Below are positions 26,907 to 36,262 of a stretch of 64,000 nt of DNA, piece by piece. Position 1 is the stretch's first letter. Each line of letters starts with the position of its first letter. The DNA is taken from NCBI RefSeq assembly GCF_003008595.1, contig NZ_CP027669.1, forward strand, positions 3,162,001-3,226,000, in the 5' to 3' direction. Source of the stretch: Simplicispira suum. Its GTDB lineage: Bacteria > Pseudomonadota > Gammaproteobacteria > Burkholderiales > Burkholderiaceae_C. The notes beneath the pieces are model-generated. The model saw only the letters and a list, made by a program, of their open reading frames with translations, searched no databases and had not been told where the DNA came from. The position numbers were made by a program, and so were the translations under genes.

Positions 26907-28849
26907 TGCCGCTGGCAACACTTCCACAGCTTCTGATGGAAAACGCTCGCGTCCGTCCGACTGAGGCCGCACAGCGGCAGAAAAAGCGTGGCATCTGGCG
27001 TGAGTACACATGGGCCGAGGTCGCATCGCAGGTTTTGTCGGTCGCTTCCGCATTTGAGCGCTTCGGCGTCGGCCAGGATGACTCGGTGCTGGTCGTCGGC
27101 GACAACGAGCCGGAGCATGTTTGGGCTCAACTCGCCGTCCAATGCGTCGGCGCCCGGGCCGTATCTTTGTACCCGGACATCTCGGGAGCCGAACTCGAGC
27201 ACGTGGCCGCGGACAGCGGTGCCCGCTTTGCAGTCGCTCAGGGCCAAGAGCAGATCGACAAGCTGTTGACTTGCAAGCTCGAGAAGCCACTCCGCAAGCT
27301 GGTCTACTGGAAGCAGGACGGCATGTGGTCATATTCCGACGACAGGCTTGTCAACTTCTTTGACCTGACTGCAGGCGGCGACATCGGTGAAACCGTAAAG
27401 GCAAGAATCGAACGGGGTACACCGGATGACATCGCGTGCCTCGCCTATACGTCCGGCACCACTAGCATGCCCAAGGGCGTCATCTGTTCGCATCGGTACT
27501 TGCTTGACAATGCAGCGCGGCTGCAGGCAGCGGTTCAGTTGCAGCCAGGTGACTCCTACCTCTCCTACACGCCGTTTGCCTGGGCCACCGAGCAATACCT
27601 TGGCGTGGCCCTAGCGGTGGCCTTGCCGCTCGTAGTTCATTTTCCTGAGCGGCCCGACCAGGTCCCGGAAGCCATCCGAGAAATTGCCCCGCATTTTTTG
27701 GTCTTCGGTTCGCGGCAATGGGAGGCATTGGCCAGCCAGGTTCGAACGCGCATGCTAGACGCGGGCCCATTGCGGCAGCGGTTTTTTAATAGCGTTCTGG
27801 ATCTTGCCGACCAACTAGAAGCGCGCCGCCGTGATGGAAAGGCAAAGTTCACCGATGAGTTCCTGAGGCGTTGCCTCGACTACGTTGCAATTCACGGCGT
27901 GCGCGACCAGTTGGGATTGACGCGTGTCCGAACTGCCTTGCTTGGAGGCTCGGCCATGGCTCCCGAGGCATTCGCGTTCTTTCACGCGCTACGTGTTCCA
28001 TTGAGGAACGCCTACGGCTGCTCCGAATATGGCGTGGTCATGGGCCATGTGGGTCATGAAGTCCGGGTCGAGTCGATTGGAGCGCTTCTTCCCGTGGAGG
28101 AGCAGTTTGGCCCGAAGTTAGAGGCGCAGGTTTCTGCCAGCGGCGAGTTGGAAATTCGCGGTGGCTCGGGCTTCAGTGGCTATTGGAACGCGCCCGAGAA
28201 AACGGCAGAAAAATGGCGGGACGGCTGGTTCCAAACCGGCGACGTCGTCTCGCGCAACGGCGACGACTTTATCTATATAGACCGCGTGCAGGATATGCGG
28301 ACGCTGTCGGAGGGCTCAACCTTTTCGCCACAGTTCTTAGAAGTACGCCTTCGCTTTTCACCCTATGTCAAGGATGTGCTGGTCATTGGTGATGAAAGTC
28401 GGCCGTTCGTAGTCGCGCTCATCAACATCGACGGCGCAGCGTTGTCGCAATGGGCCGAGTCACAGAAAATTTCTTTCGGTGGTTATCCCGATCTTTCCCA
28501 GCATCCGCGCGTGGTTGAACTTATCGGAGCGGAAATTGGCAAAGTGAACGGGCTGCTGCCCGCGTCAGCGCAAATCCGACGCTTTGCCAACTTCCCCAAA
28601 GAGCTCGATCCCGATGAGGGAGAGCTGACTCGTACCCGCAAGCTCAAGCGCGAAGTTGTGCAAGCGCGATACGGCAAGCTCATCGACGCGTTGTATGACG
28701 GCGGCACCAGCCATCACCTGAGCATTGATGTCACGCTGCAGGACGGCCGCAAGGGCATCTTCGCCTGGGATGTAACTCTGCGCGACGCAGGAGCTTCAAT
28801 CAACAAACACAAGACATCTGCCGCCCGTCGCGATGAGGTGACAACATGA
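26903..28849 (+). CDS. Long-chain fatty-acid-type AMP-dependent acyl-CoA synthetase
   Basis: 648 residues. The P-loop is YTSGTTSMPKG (about 182-192) with the Lys present. A5-like NAYGCSEYGVV and A7 WFQTGDVVSRNGDDFIYIDR are normal, and the C-terminus GELTRTRKLKREVV resembles long-chain acyl-CoA ligases. It is translationally coupled on both sides (ATGA overlaps). With the degenerate synthetase at 24565, this one is the more likely activator of the imported acid to its CoA ester. Confidence 0.88.
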   Translation: MMPLATLPQLLMENARVRPTEAAQRQKKRGIWREYTWAEVASQVLSVASAFERFGVGQDDSVLVVGDNEPEHVWAQLAVQCVGARAVSLYPDISGAELEHVAADSGARFAVAQGQEQIDKLLTCKLEKPLRKLVYWKQDGMWSYSDDRLVNFFDLTAGGDIGETVKARIERGTPDDIACLAYTSGTTSMPKGVICSHRYLLDNAARLQAAVQLQPGDSYLSYTPFAWATEQYLGVALAVALPLVVHFPERPDQVPEAIREIAPHFLVFGSRQWEALASQVRTRMLDAGPLRQRFFNSVLDLADQLEARRRDGKAKFTDEFLRRCLDYVAIHGVRDQLGLTRVRTALLGGSAMAPEAFAFFHALRVPLRNAYGCSEYGVVMGHVGHEVRVESIGALLPVEEQFGPKLEAQVSASGELEIRGGSGFSGYWNAPEKTAEKWRDGWFQTGDVVSRNGDDFIYIDRVQDMRTLSEGSTFSPQFLEVRLRFSPYVKDVLVIGDESRPFVVALINIDGAALSQWAESQKISFGGYPDLSQHPRVVELIGAEIGKVNGLLPASAQIRRFANFPKELDPDEGELTRTRKLKREVVQARYGKLIDALYDGGTSHHLSIDVTLQDGRKGIFAWDVTLRDAGASINKHKTSAARRDEVTT

Positions 28850-29730
28850 TCGACTTTCTCAACTATGCCGTGCTGGGCATCCTAACCGGTCAGCTATACG
28901 CCATCGTGGCCATGGGGTTCGTGGTGATCTACCGGGCAAGCCGCGTCTTCAACTTCGCACAGGGTGAATTGATTGTCTTAGGCGGCTTCATCGTGTGGAC
29001 CTTCGTGATGGTTTTCAAGCTTCACCCAGTAATTGGTGCGCTGCTTTCCATTTTGGCCGGTGCGCTCGTCGGCATCCTGATCGAACGGCTGTTTTTCCGC
29101 CGCCTAGTAGGGCGCAGCGTGTTCGCGATGGTGATGGTGACAATTGGAATGATCATCCTCCTGCGCGGAGTGATGCTCATTCTATGGGGGGCGCATGAGC
29201 GGCAGTTCCCCGCGATCTTCCCGTTGGAGCCCGTGATCATCGGCGAGATATTCATCCCCTCGCCCCTGCTGGCCAGCGGTTTCCTCTCGGTCGTAGCTGC
29301 GCTGGCCCTGCACCATTTCTTCAACCGTAGCCGCGCAGGCCTCGCGTTATCTGCGGTCTCAGAAGACCATGAGGTAGCGCAGTCGATGGGCATCTCAGTA
29401 CGCAAGTCGATGGCCCTGGCCTGGGCCCTCGGCGTATCGTTGTCCATCGTGGGAGCGATGACGTACCTGAGCGGCAAGACGCTTACCTACAACGCCGCCG
29501 AGATCGGTTTCGCTGCATTGCCCATCGCATTGCTGGCAGGCCTGGAGTCCATCCGTGGGCTACTTCTGGGCGGCGCCATCATCGGTTTGATACAAGGACT
29601 TACGTCAGCGTATATCGACCCGATCTTCGGAGGGCAAGCCTCTGCAATCGTGCCGTACCTGTTCATGCTGGGCGTGCTCCTGATCCGTCCCACCGGCATG
29701 TTCGGCTGGAAAATTATCGAGAGGGTGTGA
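28846..29730 (+). CDS. livH: Branched-chain-type ABC transporter permease (LivH-like)
   Basis: 294 residues and strongly hydrophobic, with eight or so membrane segments. The conserved motif YAIVAMGFVVIYRASRVFNF is the classic LivH start, and the EAA-like loop (SEDHEVAQSMGISVRKSMAL) precedes the last membrane spans. Its ATG overlaps the synthetase stop and its own stop is overlapped by the next permease. Confidence 0.92.
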   Translation: MIDFLNYAVLGILTGQLYAIVAMGFVVIYRASRVFNFAQGELIVLGGFIVWTFVMVFKLHPVIGALLSILAGALVGILIERLFFRRLVGRSVFAMVMVTIGMIILLRGVMLILWGAHERQFPAIFPLEPVIIGEIFIPSPLLASGFLSVVAALALHHFFNRSRAGLALSAVSEDHEVAQSMGISVRKSMALAWALGVSLSIVGAMTYLSGKTLTYNAAEIGFAALPIALLAGLESIRGLLLGGAIIGLIQGLTSAYIDPIFGGQASAIVPYLFMLGVLLIRPTGMFGWKIIERV

Positions 29731-29732
29731 GC

Positions 29733-30785
29733 ATGGATCCCGCTGGTCGTTTCTCCAAAACCTATTCGGCTGACGTAGCGTTGGTGCGTACGCGTCCACA
29801 AGCCGTGGCCCTCGTGCTCACACTCATCGCCCTGTTGGTGTTCGCGTTCATGGGTTCACCCCGAATGCTCTCCGTGCTGACGTCTATTTTCACTGCGGCA
29901 ATCATTGCCGTCGGCCTGCAGGTCACCACCGGCTTTGCTGGTCAGGTCAATCTCGGCCAGGCTGCTTTCGCTGGAGTGGGGGCCTACTGCACCGCCTTTC
30001 TGGCTCAACGCTTCTCCGTACCGTTCTATCTGGTTATTCCACTGTCGGGTTTCGCTGCTGCCGGCTTCGGGTGGATCTTCGGCATGGCGGCCGTGAGGAT
30101 CCGCGGTTTTTACCTTGCATTGACGACGATCGCCGCTCAGGCGCTGTTTCCCTTCGTGATTCTCAACCTGCCATCCAACTGGCTGGGCGGCTCGTCCGGT
30201 CTCACAGTGCCACCGGCAACGCTTGGCAGCTGGCGGTTGACGTCGGAGCGCGACCTATACCTCATGGCGCTTGTCGTTGGAATTGTCATGGTAGCCGGCG
30301 CATTCGGGATCGTGCGTGGCCGCCATGGACGCGCCTTCCTGGCCGTGCGCGACGATGAACTCGCTGCGGGCATGACGGGGATAGCTGTGGCCCGGACAAA
30401 AGCCATGGCCTTTTTTGTCGGCGCGTTCTACGCCGGTGTCGGGGGCGCGCTGATCGCATACCAACTGCGGCTCGTCAACACCGAAGGCTTCACCCTCTTT
30501 CAGTCCATTTGGTTTATCGCGATGGTGATCGTTGGGGGCCTTGGCTCAATAGTCGGTGGCATCGTGGGCGCCGCAGCGATCCGGGGCGTTCAGGAAATCC
30601 TGTCCACCATCGGGCCGACGCTGGCGGGACTACTCCCCTTGTTGGGAAATTCCTTCGTCTTTGCCGCGATGAACGTCTTCTTGGGAGGAGTCATTGTCGC
30701 CTTCCTCATCTACGAGCCGGACGGTTTGATGCGCCGCTGGAGCATTCTCAAATCACAGTATCGCCGCTGGCCGTTCCCGCGCTAA
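29733..30785 (+). CDS. livM: Branched-chain-type ABC transporter permease (LivM-like)
   Basis: 350 residues from the ATG at 29733, preceded by GAGAGGG; a GTG at 29727 in the same frame is an alternative. Multi-spanning, with the LivM hallmark VTTGFAGQVNLGQAAFAGVG and the ATPase-contact loop DDELAAGMTGIAVARTKAMA. It is coupled to livH. Confidence 0.92.
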   Translation: MDPAGRFSKTYSADVALVRTRPQAVALVLTLIALLVFAFMGSPRMLSVLTSIFTAAIIAVGLQVTTGFAGQVNLGQAAFAGVGAYCTAFLAQRFSVPFYLVIPLSGFAAAGFGWIFGMAAVRIRGFYLALTTIAAQALFPFVILNLPSNWLGGSSGLTVPPATLGSWRLTSERDLYLMALVVGIVMVAGAFGIVRGRHGRAFLAVRDDELAAGMTGIAVARTKAMAFFVGAFYAGVGGALIAYQLRLVNTEGFTLFQSIWFIAMVIVGGLGSIVGGIVGAAAIRGVQEILSTIGPTLAGLLPLLGNSFVFAAMNVFLGGVIVAFLIYEPDGLMRRWSILKSQYRRWPFPR

Positions 30786-30832
30786 GCGGGGAGTTTCGAA
30801 CCCCTCTCATAACCAACCAAACGGAGACAAGC

Positions 30833-32050
30833 ATGTTGAAGATCAAGAACCTGATGGCCATTGGCCTGGCTGCCGTACTTTCTATGAGCACAGGACAGGC
30901 GCTGGCGCAGAAGACCTATAACGTTGCCTCGCTGGGCGACTATAGCGGGCCATTCGCAAGCATCTACCCGCCTGTGGAGGACGCGCGGCGCGCCGTCATC
31001 GAATGGTGGAACAAGGAAGTTGGCGCGAAGAGCCAGGTTACGCTGAAGATGAAGACTTATGACACCCGCTATGACGTTGCGCAGACCGCTTCACTATGGC
31101 CGGGCATCAAGTCGGAACTCCAGCCAATTGCGATCCTTGGGCTCGGCGGTTCGGACTTCGCGGCGCTGCAGACGCGCCTACCCGACGATAAGATTCCACT
31201 CACCGCTGCCAATGGCGCCTATGGCTTCGCGTGGAAGGCGGATCCCTGGGCCTTCCTTTCGCGCCCGACCTACGCGCACGAGACGGGTGCGTTTGTCAAC
31301 TGGATGAGCGAGCGTCTGAACCGTCCAGTCAAATTTGTTACGGTCTCCTCCGAAGCCAGCGCCGGCTTTGCCGACATGGCGAAAGGCATACAGACCTATG
31401 CCCGAGAGAATCCCACCAAGGCCCAACTCATTGAGACGGTTTTCACCGACCTCCAGCCATCCGATCTCACGCTGCAGATGCGCCGCGTGACGGCTGCCAA
31501 CCCGGACGTCATCGTGGTGCTAGGCACGATGGGGCAAGTCATCGCTACGAAACGGGCCCTCCAGACGCTCGGCAAGAAGATCCCGGTGCTTGTCTCATCG
31601 CACAACGGGCTCGCGACGCTCGGCCCTGTCCTCGGGGGCATGGCGGCCGTTGAAGGAGACTATGAGGCGCATGCAACGGCCCTTGCGACCGCCGAAGCGT
31701 CGGACGCGCACGCGTTCTACGAGATGTTGCAGAAGAATTACGGACTAAAGGCAGCCTGGAATGGCTTCACGATTATGGGCCTGGCGCAGACGGTCTATAC
31801 GGTTCGCGCCATCGAGCGTGCTCAGCAGAAGGCCGGAAATGCCGCCATCACGGGTGCGGATGTTCGCGCGGCGCTCCTCGCTGGCCCCTTCCGCTCGTCC
31901 GATCTGTTCGGCCTGGCCCCGGACCTAGAGTTCACCAGTCAGGCGCCTTTCCCCACCACAAGTGCAAAGGTGAACATCGGCACGGTCAAGGACGGGAAGT
32001 TCGTCAGTGTGGCGCAGGGCGTTCCTGTACCTACCGTGAGCAAGTGGTAA
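30833..32050 (+). CDS. ABC transporter substrate-binding protein (Peripla_BP_6, LivK-like)
   Basis: 406 residues from the ATG after ACGGAGAC; the frame is open further upstream but overlaps livM. The signal peptide is MLKIKNLMAIGLAAVLSMST with cleavage near ALA-QK. The mature protein is a two-lobed type I periplasmic binding fold (VASLGDYSGPFASIYPPVED; PVLVSSHNGLATLGPVL). Family members bind branched-chain amino acids, amides or aromatic acids. Its place next to acyl-CoA ligases suggests a carboxylic acid ligand. Confidence 0.9.
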   Translation: MLKIKNLMAIGLAAVLSMSTGQALAQKTYNVASLGDYSGPFASIYPPVEDARRAVIEWWNKEVGAKSQVTLKMKTYDTRYDVAQTASLWPGIKSELQPIAILGLGGSDFAALQTRLPDDKIPLTAANGAYGFAWKADPWAFLSRPTYAHETGAFVNWMSERLNRPVKFVTVSSEASAGFADMAKGIQTYARENPTKAQLIETVFTDLQPSDLTLQMRRVTAANPDVIVVLGTMGQVIATKRALQTLGKKIPVLVSSHNGLATLGPVLGGMAAVEGDYEAHATALATAEASDAHAFYEMLQKNYGLKAAWNGFTIMGLAQTVYTVRAIERAQQKAGNAAITGADVRAALLAGPFRSSDLFGLAPDLEFTSQAPFPTTSAKVNIGTVKDGKFVSVAQGVPVPTVSKW

Positions 32051-32072
32051 GAGGCGAAGGACGGCACCTGCC

Positions 32073-32864
32073 ATGCTGAGGCTCAATAACGTCGAAGTCG
32101 TCTATTCAGACGTCGTCTTGTCCGTGCGGGGCGTGTCCCTCGCTGTTAGCCGCGGCCAGAGCGTGGCCCTACTGGGCGCCAATGGCGCCGGCAAGAGCAC
32201 GACTCTTAAGGCGATTTCCGGGTTAATCCACGGCCAGTACGGGAAAGTGGCATCAGGCTCGGTCGAATTCGAAGGCAAATCGCTCGTTGGCATGGCGCCG
32301 GACGAAGTCGTCGCCTCGGGCGTTTCGCACGTGATGGAGGGACGCCGCGTCCTGCGTCACATGACAGTGGACCAGAACATTTCCGTGGGCGGCCACAGGC
32401 TCGCTAGCAAGGGTGAGATGCTGCGACGTAAAGAGTGGGTCTATGAACTTGTGCCTCAGCTGAAGGACCTGCGGAGCCGCGTGAGTGGCTACCTCTCAGG
32501 CGGCGAGCAACAGATGCTTCTGATTTCCCGCTCGCTTATGTCCGAGCCCAAGCTCATGTTGATCGACGAGCCCTCGCTCGGCTTGGCGCCACAGATGGTG
32601 GAGGCGATCTACACCCTGCTCAGTCGCTGCCGCGCGGAAGGGACGGCCATGCTCATCGTCGAGCAGAACGCGTCCGCGGTGCTGCAAGTGGCGGATTACG
32701 GCTACGTGATGGAAGGTGGACGCATCGTGCTGGAAGGTGCGGGTGAAGAGCTGGCACTCAATGACGATGTCCGGGAGTTCTACCTAGGCGTGGATACCTC
32801 CGGCGAGCGAAAGTCGTTTCGTGAGGTTAAGCACTACCGACGCCGCAAGCGCTGGCTAGGTTGA
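32073..32864 (+). CDS. livF: Branched-chain-type ABC transporter ATPase (LivF-like)
   Basis: 263 residues. Walker A GANGAGKSTTLKAI, signature YLSGGEQQMLLISRSL, Walker B LMLIDEPSLGLAP, H-loop VEQNAS. It ends with a basic tail (KHYRRRKRWLG) beyond the usual LivF C-terminus. It completes the importer. Confidence 0.92.
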   Translation: MLRLNNVEVVYSDVVLSVRGVSLAVSRGQSVALLGANGAGKSTTLKAISGLIHGQYGKVASGSVEFEGKSLVGMAPDEVVASGVSHVMEGRRVLRHMTVDQNISVGGHRLASKGEMLRRKEWVYELVPQLKDLRSRVSGYLSGGEQQMLLISRSLMSEPKLMLIDEPSLGLAPQMVEAIYTLLSRCRAEGTAMLIVEQNASAVLQVADYGYVMEGGRIVLEGAGEELALNDDVREFYLGVDTSGERKSFREVKHYRRRKRWLG

Positions 32865-32893
32865 AGTATTAAGAGCCAAGAAGGGAATGCAAT

Positions 32894-33619
32894 ATGGCAG
32901 CAAGCAAGGCAGGACGGCCTCCGTCACAGGGCGCTATCACTGGAACAGATGATTTCCGCGGCCCGTTCGACAAAGAGTCCGAACATGCACGTAAAAGTAA
33001 CGCCATCCTGCTGGTGGCGGCGCAAGCGTTCGTCCATGCCGGCTTCCACCACACGTCACTGCAGGACATAGCCAACCGGCTCGGTATTTCCAAGCCGACG
33101 CTTGCTTACTATGTCGGCAGCAAGGAAGAAATCCTGTTCAAGTGCCAGCACACAGCGCTGGAACACCTGAAGTTGAACATCCGGGATGGACGGGACGCAA
33201 CGGGGACAGGTCTCGAGCAGTTGTCTGAGTTCATATTGCACCTGGCTGAGTGGACAGGGAGCGATTTCGCTCGCTGTCTCGTCCGATGCCAGTGGGATCT
33301 TCAGGACGAGGAGGCGCTCAACCACCTCGCCACGGAACGGCACCTTATCGATGCGGCACTACAAAAAACCATCGAGAGAGGTCTTAAGGACGGGTCGATT
33401 CGCGAGGTTCATGCGCCACTCGTGTCTGCCGCAATCCTCGGCTCGTTGAACTGGATCGCGACCTGGTTCGACCAGACCCGCAGCAAACGTACCGCCCGCG
33501 ACGTTGGGGTCGCCTTTCTCGACCTCTTCCTAAGCGGCCTCAAAGCGCCGGTTCGCCCCAAAAAAGGGGTGAAAGCTCAGCTCGGCGTTGTGCCGAAAGC
33601 TGGTGGAAAAGCCTCATGA
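32894..33619 (+). CDS. TetR-family transcriptional regulator
   Basis: 241 residues. The HTH lies at about residues 40-70 (GFHHTSLQDIANRLGISKPT followed by LAYYVGSKEEIL) after a 30-residue N-terminal extension. The C-terminal ligand domain resembles regulators of acyl-CoA catabolism, so a CoA thioester inducer is plausible. It sits inside the plus-strand operon, its stop overlapping the enoyl-CoA hydratase start, so it is probably co-transcribed and autoregulated. Confidence 0.9.
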   Translation: MAASKAGRPPSQGAITGTDDFRGPFDKESEHARKSNAILLVAAQAFVHAGFHHTSLQDIANRLGISKPTLAYYVGSKEEILFKCQHTALEHLKLNIRDGRDATGTGLEQLSEFILHLAEWTGSDFARCLVRCQWDLQDEEALNHLATERHLIDAALQKTIERGLKDGSIREVHAPLVSAAILGSLNWIATWFDQTRSKRTARDVGVAFLDLFLSGLKAPVRPKKGVKAQLGVVPKAGGKAS

Positions 33620-34401
33620 ATGCAATCAAATACCACTTTGCCGATTCAATTGCAACGCTCACATTCGTGCGTGAAGAGTCGCGCAATGCCATCGACGAAT
33701 TGTTGATCGCCGAGATGGGTGAAGCCATCCGAAAGGTGTGCATCGACCAGGCGCGCGCGCTCGTCGTTACCGGAACAGGCTCCGCGTTCTGCGCAGGCGC
33801 CGATCTGAAGATGGTAAGTCGGCTTATGGAGGAGGGGCCATCAGCGGTTGTCACCCGGTTTCTTGCTCCGCTCCAAAACGTGCTCGCAGCGCTCCGGTCG
33901 CTACCGCTTCCGGTGATTGCGGCGGTCAACGGGTCGTGCTTTGCCGGAGGCCTGGAACTGGCACTGTGCTGCGACCTCGTCCTCGCATCTGACGACGCCC
34001 GATTCGCCGATGCGCACTCGCGGCATGGGCTCCTGCCCGCGATCGGTGGCGTCCAAGGGTTGCTACGCAGCGTGGGAGCGTTCAAGGCCCGGGAAATGCT
34101 TTATACGGGTGATGCGTATGACGCGCAGCAGATGATGGCGGCTGGAATTGTCAGTCGTGTCATCCCCAAGGCTGATCTCGCCGTCGAGGCGCGGAAGCTC
34201 GCCTTGAGCTTATGTGAGCGTAGCCCTGCAGGCCTTGCGCGCATGAAGCAGATGGTCGCAGACGAAGAAACGATGGACTGGGGAACGGCTGCGCGTTACG
34301 AATTGGCTGTCACCAGTGCTCGCCTTAGCGGAAGCGATCCTGCTGAAGGCGTCCGCGCCTTCCGGGAAAGACGGAAGCCCGAATTCACGGATGCGCCATG
34401 A
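33616..34401 (+). CDS. Enoyl-CoA hydratase/isomerase family protein
   Basis: 261 residues of crotonase fold. The oxyanion loops are SAFCAGADLKMV and CFAGGLELALCCD. The first catalytic Glu is present (GLELA) but the position of the second, usually P-E-x-x-L-G, reads HSRHGLLPAIGG, so His replaces Glu. This points to an isomerase, hydrolase or lyase variant rather than a textbook hydratase. Start and stop overlap the neighbours. Confidence 0.88.
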   Translation: MNAIKYHFADSIATLTFVREESRNAIDELLIAEMGEAIRKVCIDQARALVVTGTGSAFCAGADLKMVSRLMEEGPSAVVTRFLAPLQNVLAALRSLPLPVIAAVNGSCFAGGLELALCCDLVLASDDARFADAHSRHGLLPAIGGVQGLLRSVGAFKAREMLYTGDAYDAQQMMAAGIVSRVIPKADLAVEARKLALSLCERSPAGLARMKQMVADEETMDWGTAARYELAVTSARLSGSDPAEGVRAFRERRKPEFTDAP

Positions 34402-35456
34402 ATCAGGGACCTCTCGCCGGCGTGCGAATCATCGAAGTCGAAGGCTTAGGGCCGGCGCCTTTTTGCGGCATGTTGCTGGCTGACCTCGGCGCCGAGGTGA
34501 CCCTGGTCGGCCGCCCTGACACCGGTGCCACCTTCGGACGCATCTTCATGCGAGGCAAGCGTCGGATCGCACTGGATCTCAAGTCGGACGCCGGCCGCGA
34601 GGAGTTACTGGGCTTGTTGGATGCCGCCGATGGATTGATAGAAGGCATGCGCCCAGGGAAGATGGAGCGCATGGGGCTGGGGCCGGCAGAGTGCCTCGCG
34701 CGCAACCCGAAGCTTGTCTACGGCCGTATGACGGGCTGGGGTCAGGACGGTCCGCTGGCCCACACAGCTGGTCACGACATCAACTATGTGTCGGTTGCCG
34801 GCGCCGCGTGGTACGCAGGTGCGCCGGGCGGTCCGTCTTTGCCGCCCCCAACGCTAGTGGGTGACATCGGTGGCGGCGCGCTGTACTTGGCCGTCGGCAT
34901 TCTCGCTGGCATCACCCACGCAAGGACTACGGGCCAAGGTCAAGTCGTCGATGCGGCAGTGGTCGACGGTGTCGCCCACATGCAAGCGCTGCTCCACTCC
35001 CTGGCCGGCGTGGGGCAACTAGTGGAGGAGCGCGGCGCGAGCTGGATCGACGGGTCGCCCTGGTATGGGACTTACGTGTGTTCCGACGGGAAGCAAGTCT
35101 GCGTTGGCACGCTGGAGCCGCAGTTCTTCGCGGAGCTCACTACCCGCCTGGGGCTCGCGGAGCGCTTTCCGGCGGAAAGCCAGTTCGACCAGGCTCAATG
35201 GCCTCACATGCGTGCAGCATTGGCTGAAAAATTCGGTGAGCGAACTTCAGCAGAGTGGGCGGAAACATTGGAATTGACGGACGCTTGCGTTTCTGCCGTC
35301 CTGTCGTTGCAAGAGGCAGCCGCTCATCCACACAACGTGGCGCGGCGCACGTTCGAGCGCGTCCAGGGCGTGCTGCAGGCCCGCCCTGCGCCGAGATTTT
35401 CGCTCTTCCCAGCGCTGCCAGTGAATGAGGTGTCTGCCATTGAGGAGAAGGGATGA
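34398..35456 (+). CDS. Alpha-methylacyl-CoA racemase-type CaiB/BaiF protein
   Basis: 352 residues of CoA-transferase family III. GKRRIALDLKSDAGREELL, NPKLVYGRMTGWGQDGPLA, AGHDINYVSVAGA and VVDAAVVDGVAHM closely follow AMACR/Mcr, including the Asp of GHDINY. These enzymes interconvert 2R- and 2S-methylacyl-CoA so that beta-oxidation can proceed, which points to a 2-methyl-branched substrate. It is coupled by 4-nt overlaps to both neighbours. Confidence 0.85.
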   Translation: MNQGPLAGVRIIEVEGLGPAPFCGMLLADLGAEVTLVGRPDTGATFGRIFMRGKRRIALDLKSDAGREELLGLLDAADGLIEGMRPGKMERMGLGPAECLARNPKLVYGRMTGWGQDGPLAHTAGHDINYVSVAGAAWYAGAPGGPSLPPPTLVGDIGGGALYLAVGILAGITHARTTGQGQVVDAAVVDGVAHMQALLHSLAGVGQLVEERGASWIDGSPWYGTYVCSDGKQVCVGTLEPQFFAELTTRLGLAERFPAESQFDQAQWPHMRAALAEKFGERTSAEWAETLELTDACVSAVLSLQEAAAHPHNVARRTFERVQGVLQARPAPRFSLFPALPVNEVSAIEEKG

Positions 35457-36262
35457 TGATAAAGGTCGACTACGCGGGTAAGCATGTTTTTGTGGCAGGC
35501 GGTACGAGCGGGATCAACTTAGCACTGGCTGAAGCCTTTGCAAGTTCAGGTGCCAGCGTGAGCGTCGTCAGCCGAGATGGTGAACGGGTGCAGCGCGCCG
35601 TGGAGCGGCTCCGAGCTCTTGGTGCGAAAGCGGCTGGCGCGGCTGTGGACGTGCGCGATCCCGTAACACTTACCGAGACCGTTGGCGGCTTTTCCGCCCA
35701 ACTGGGGCTGATCGATGTCGTGGTGTCGGGTGCCGCGGGCAACTTCCTTTGCCCAGCGGAACGACTTTCACCGAATGGATTCCGCACGGTTGTGGACATC
35801 GACTTGAATGGATCATTCAACGTCATGCATGCAGCCTTCGAGCACCTGCGCAAACCGGGCGCGAGCCTCATCCACATCACGGCACCTCAATCTAGCGTGC
35901 CGATGCGCTATCAAGTCCATTGCGCTGCCGCCAAGGCCGGGGTTGACCAAATGACACGCGTGCTGGCCCTCGAATGGGGTCCATTGGGCATTCGGGTAAA
36001 CGCAATCAGCCCTGGGCCCATCGACGAGACGGAAGGCTTTGCGCGTTTGATCGCTCCGGATGAGAAGACGCGATCGCGCGCGCAGGGCCATGTCCCGCTC
36101 CGTCGCTTCGGGCGTACAGAAGATATCGCCAACCTCGCGTTGTTCCTTGGATCCGATCACGCGGGCTACGTGTCCGGCGCGGTCATTCCATGTGATGGGG
36201 GCGGAGCCCTCGAGAGTGTGAAACCCGCCATTGAAGCGGCGGGCAGTAAGGGAAATCAATGA
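35453..36262 (+). CDS. SDR oxidoreductase resembling 2,4-dienoyl-CoA reductase
   Basis: 269 residues. The cofactor loop is VAGGTSGINLALAEAFA. In place of Y-x-x-x-K the active-site helix reads YQVHCAAAKAGVDQMTRVLA, followed by EWGPLGIRVNAISPGPI. The H-x-x-x-A-K pattern with L-A-x-E-W-G-P is typical of peroxisomal-type 2,4-dienoyl-CoA reductases. The reaction would remove a double bond during degradation of an unsaturated acyl-CoA. The family assignment is moderately sure; the substrate is unknown. Confidence 0.8.
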   Translation: MMIKVDYAGKHVFVAGGTSGINLALAEAFASSGASVSVVSRDGERVQRAVERLRALGAKAAGAAVDVRDPVTLTETVGGFSAQLGLIDVVVSGAAGNFLCPAERLSPNGFRTVVDIDLNGSFNVMHAAFEHLRKPGASLIHITAPQSSVPMRYQVHCAAAKAGVDQMTRVLALEWGPLGIRVNAISPGPIDETEGFARLIAPDEKTRSRAQGHVPLRRFGRTEDIANLALFLGSDHAGYVSGAVIPCDGGGALESVKPAIEAAGSKGNQ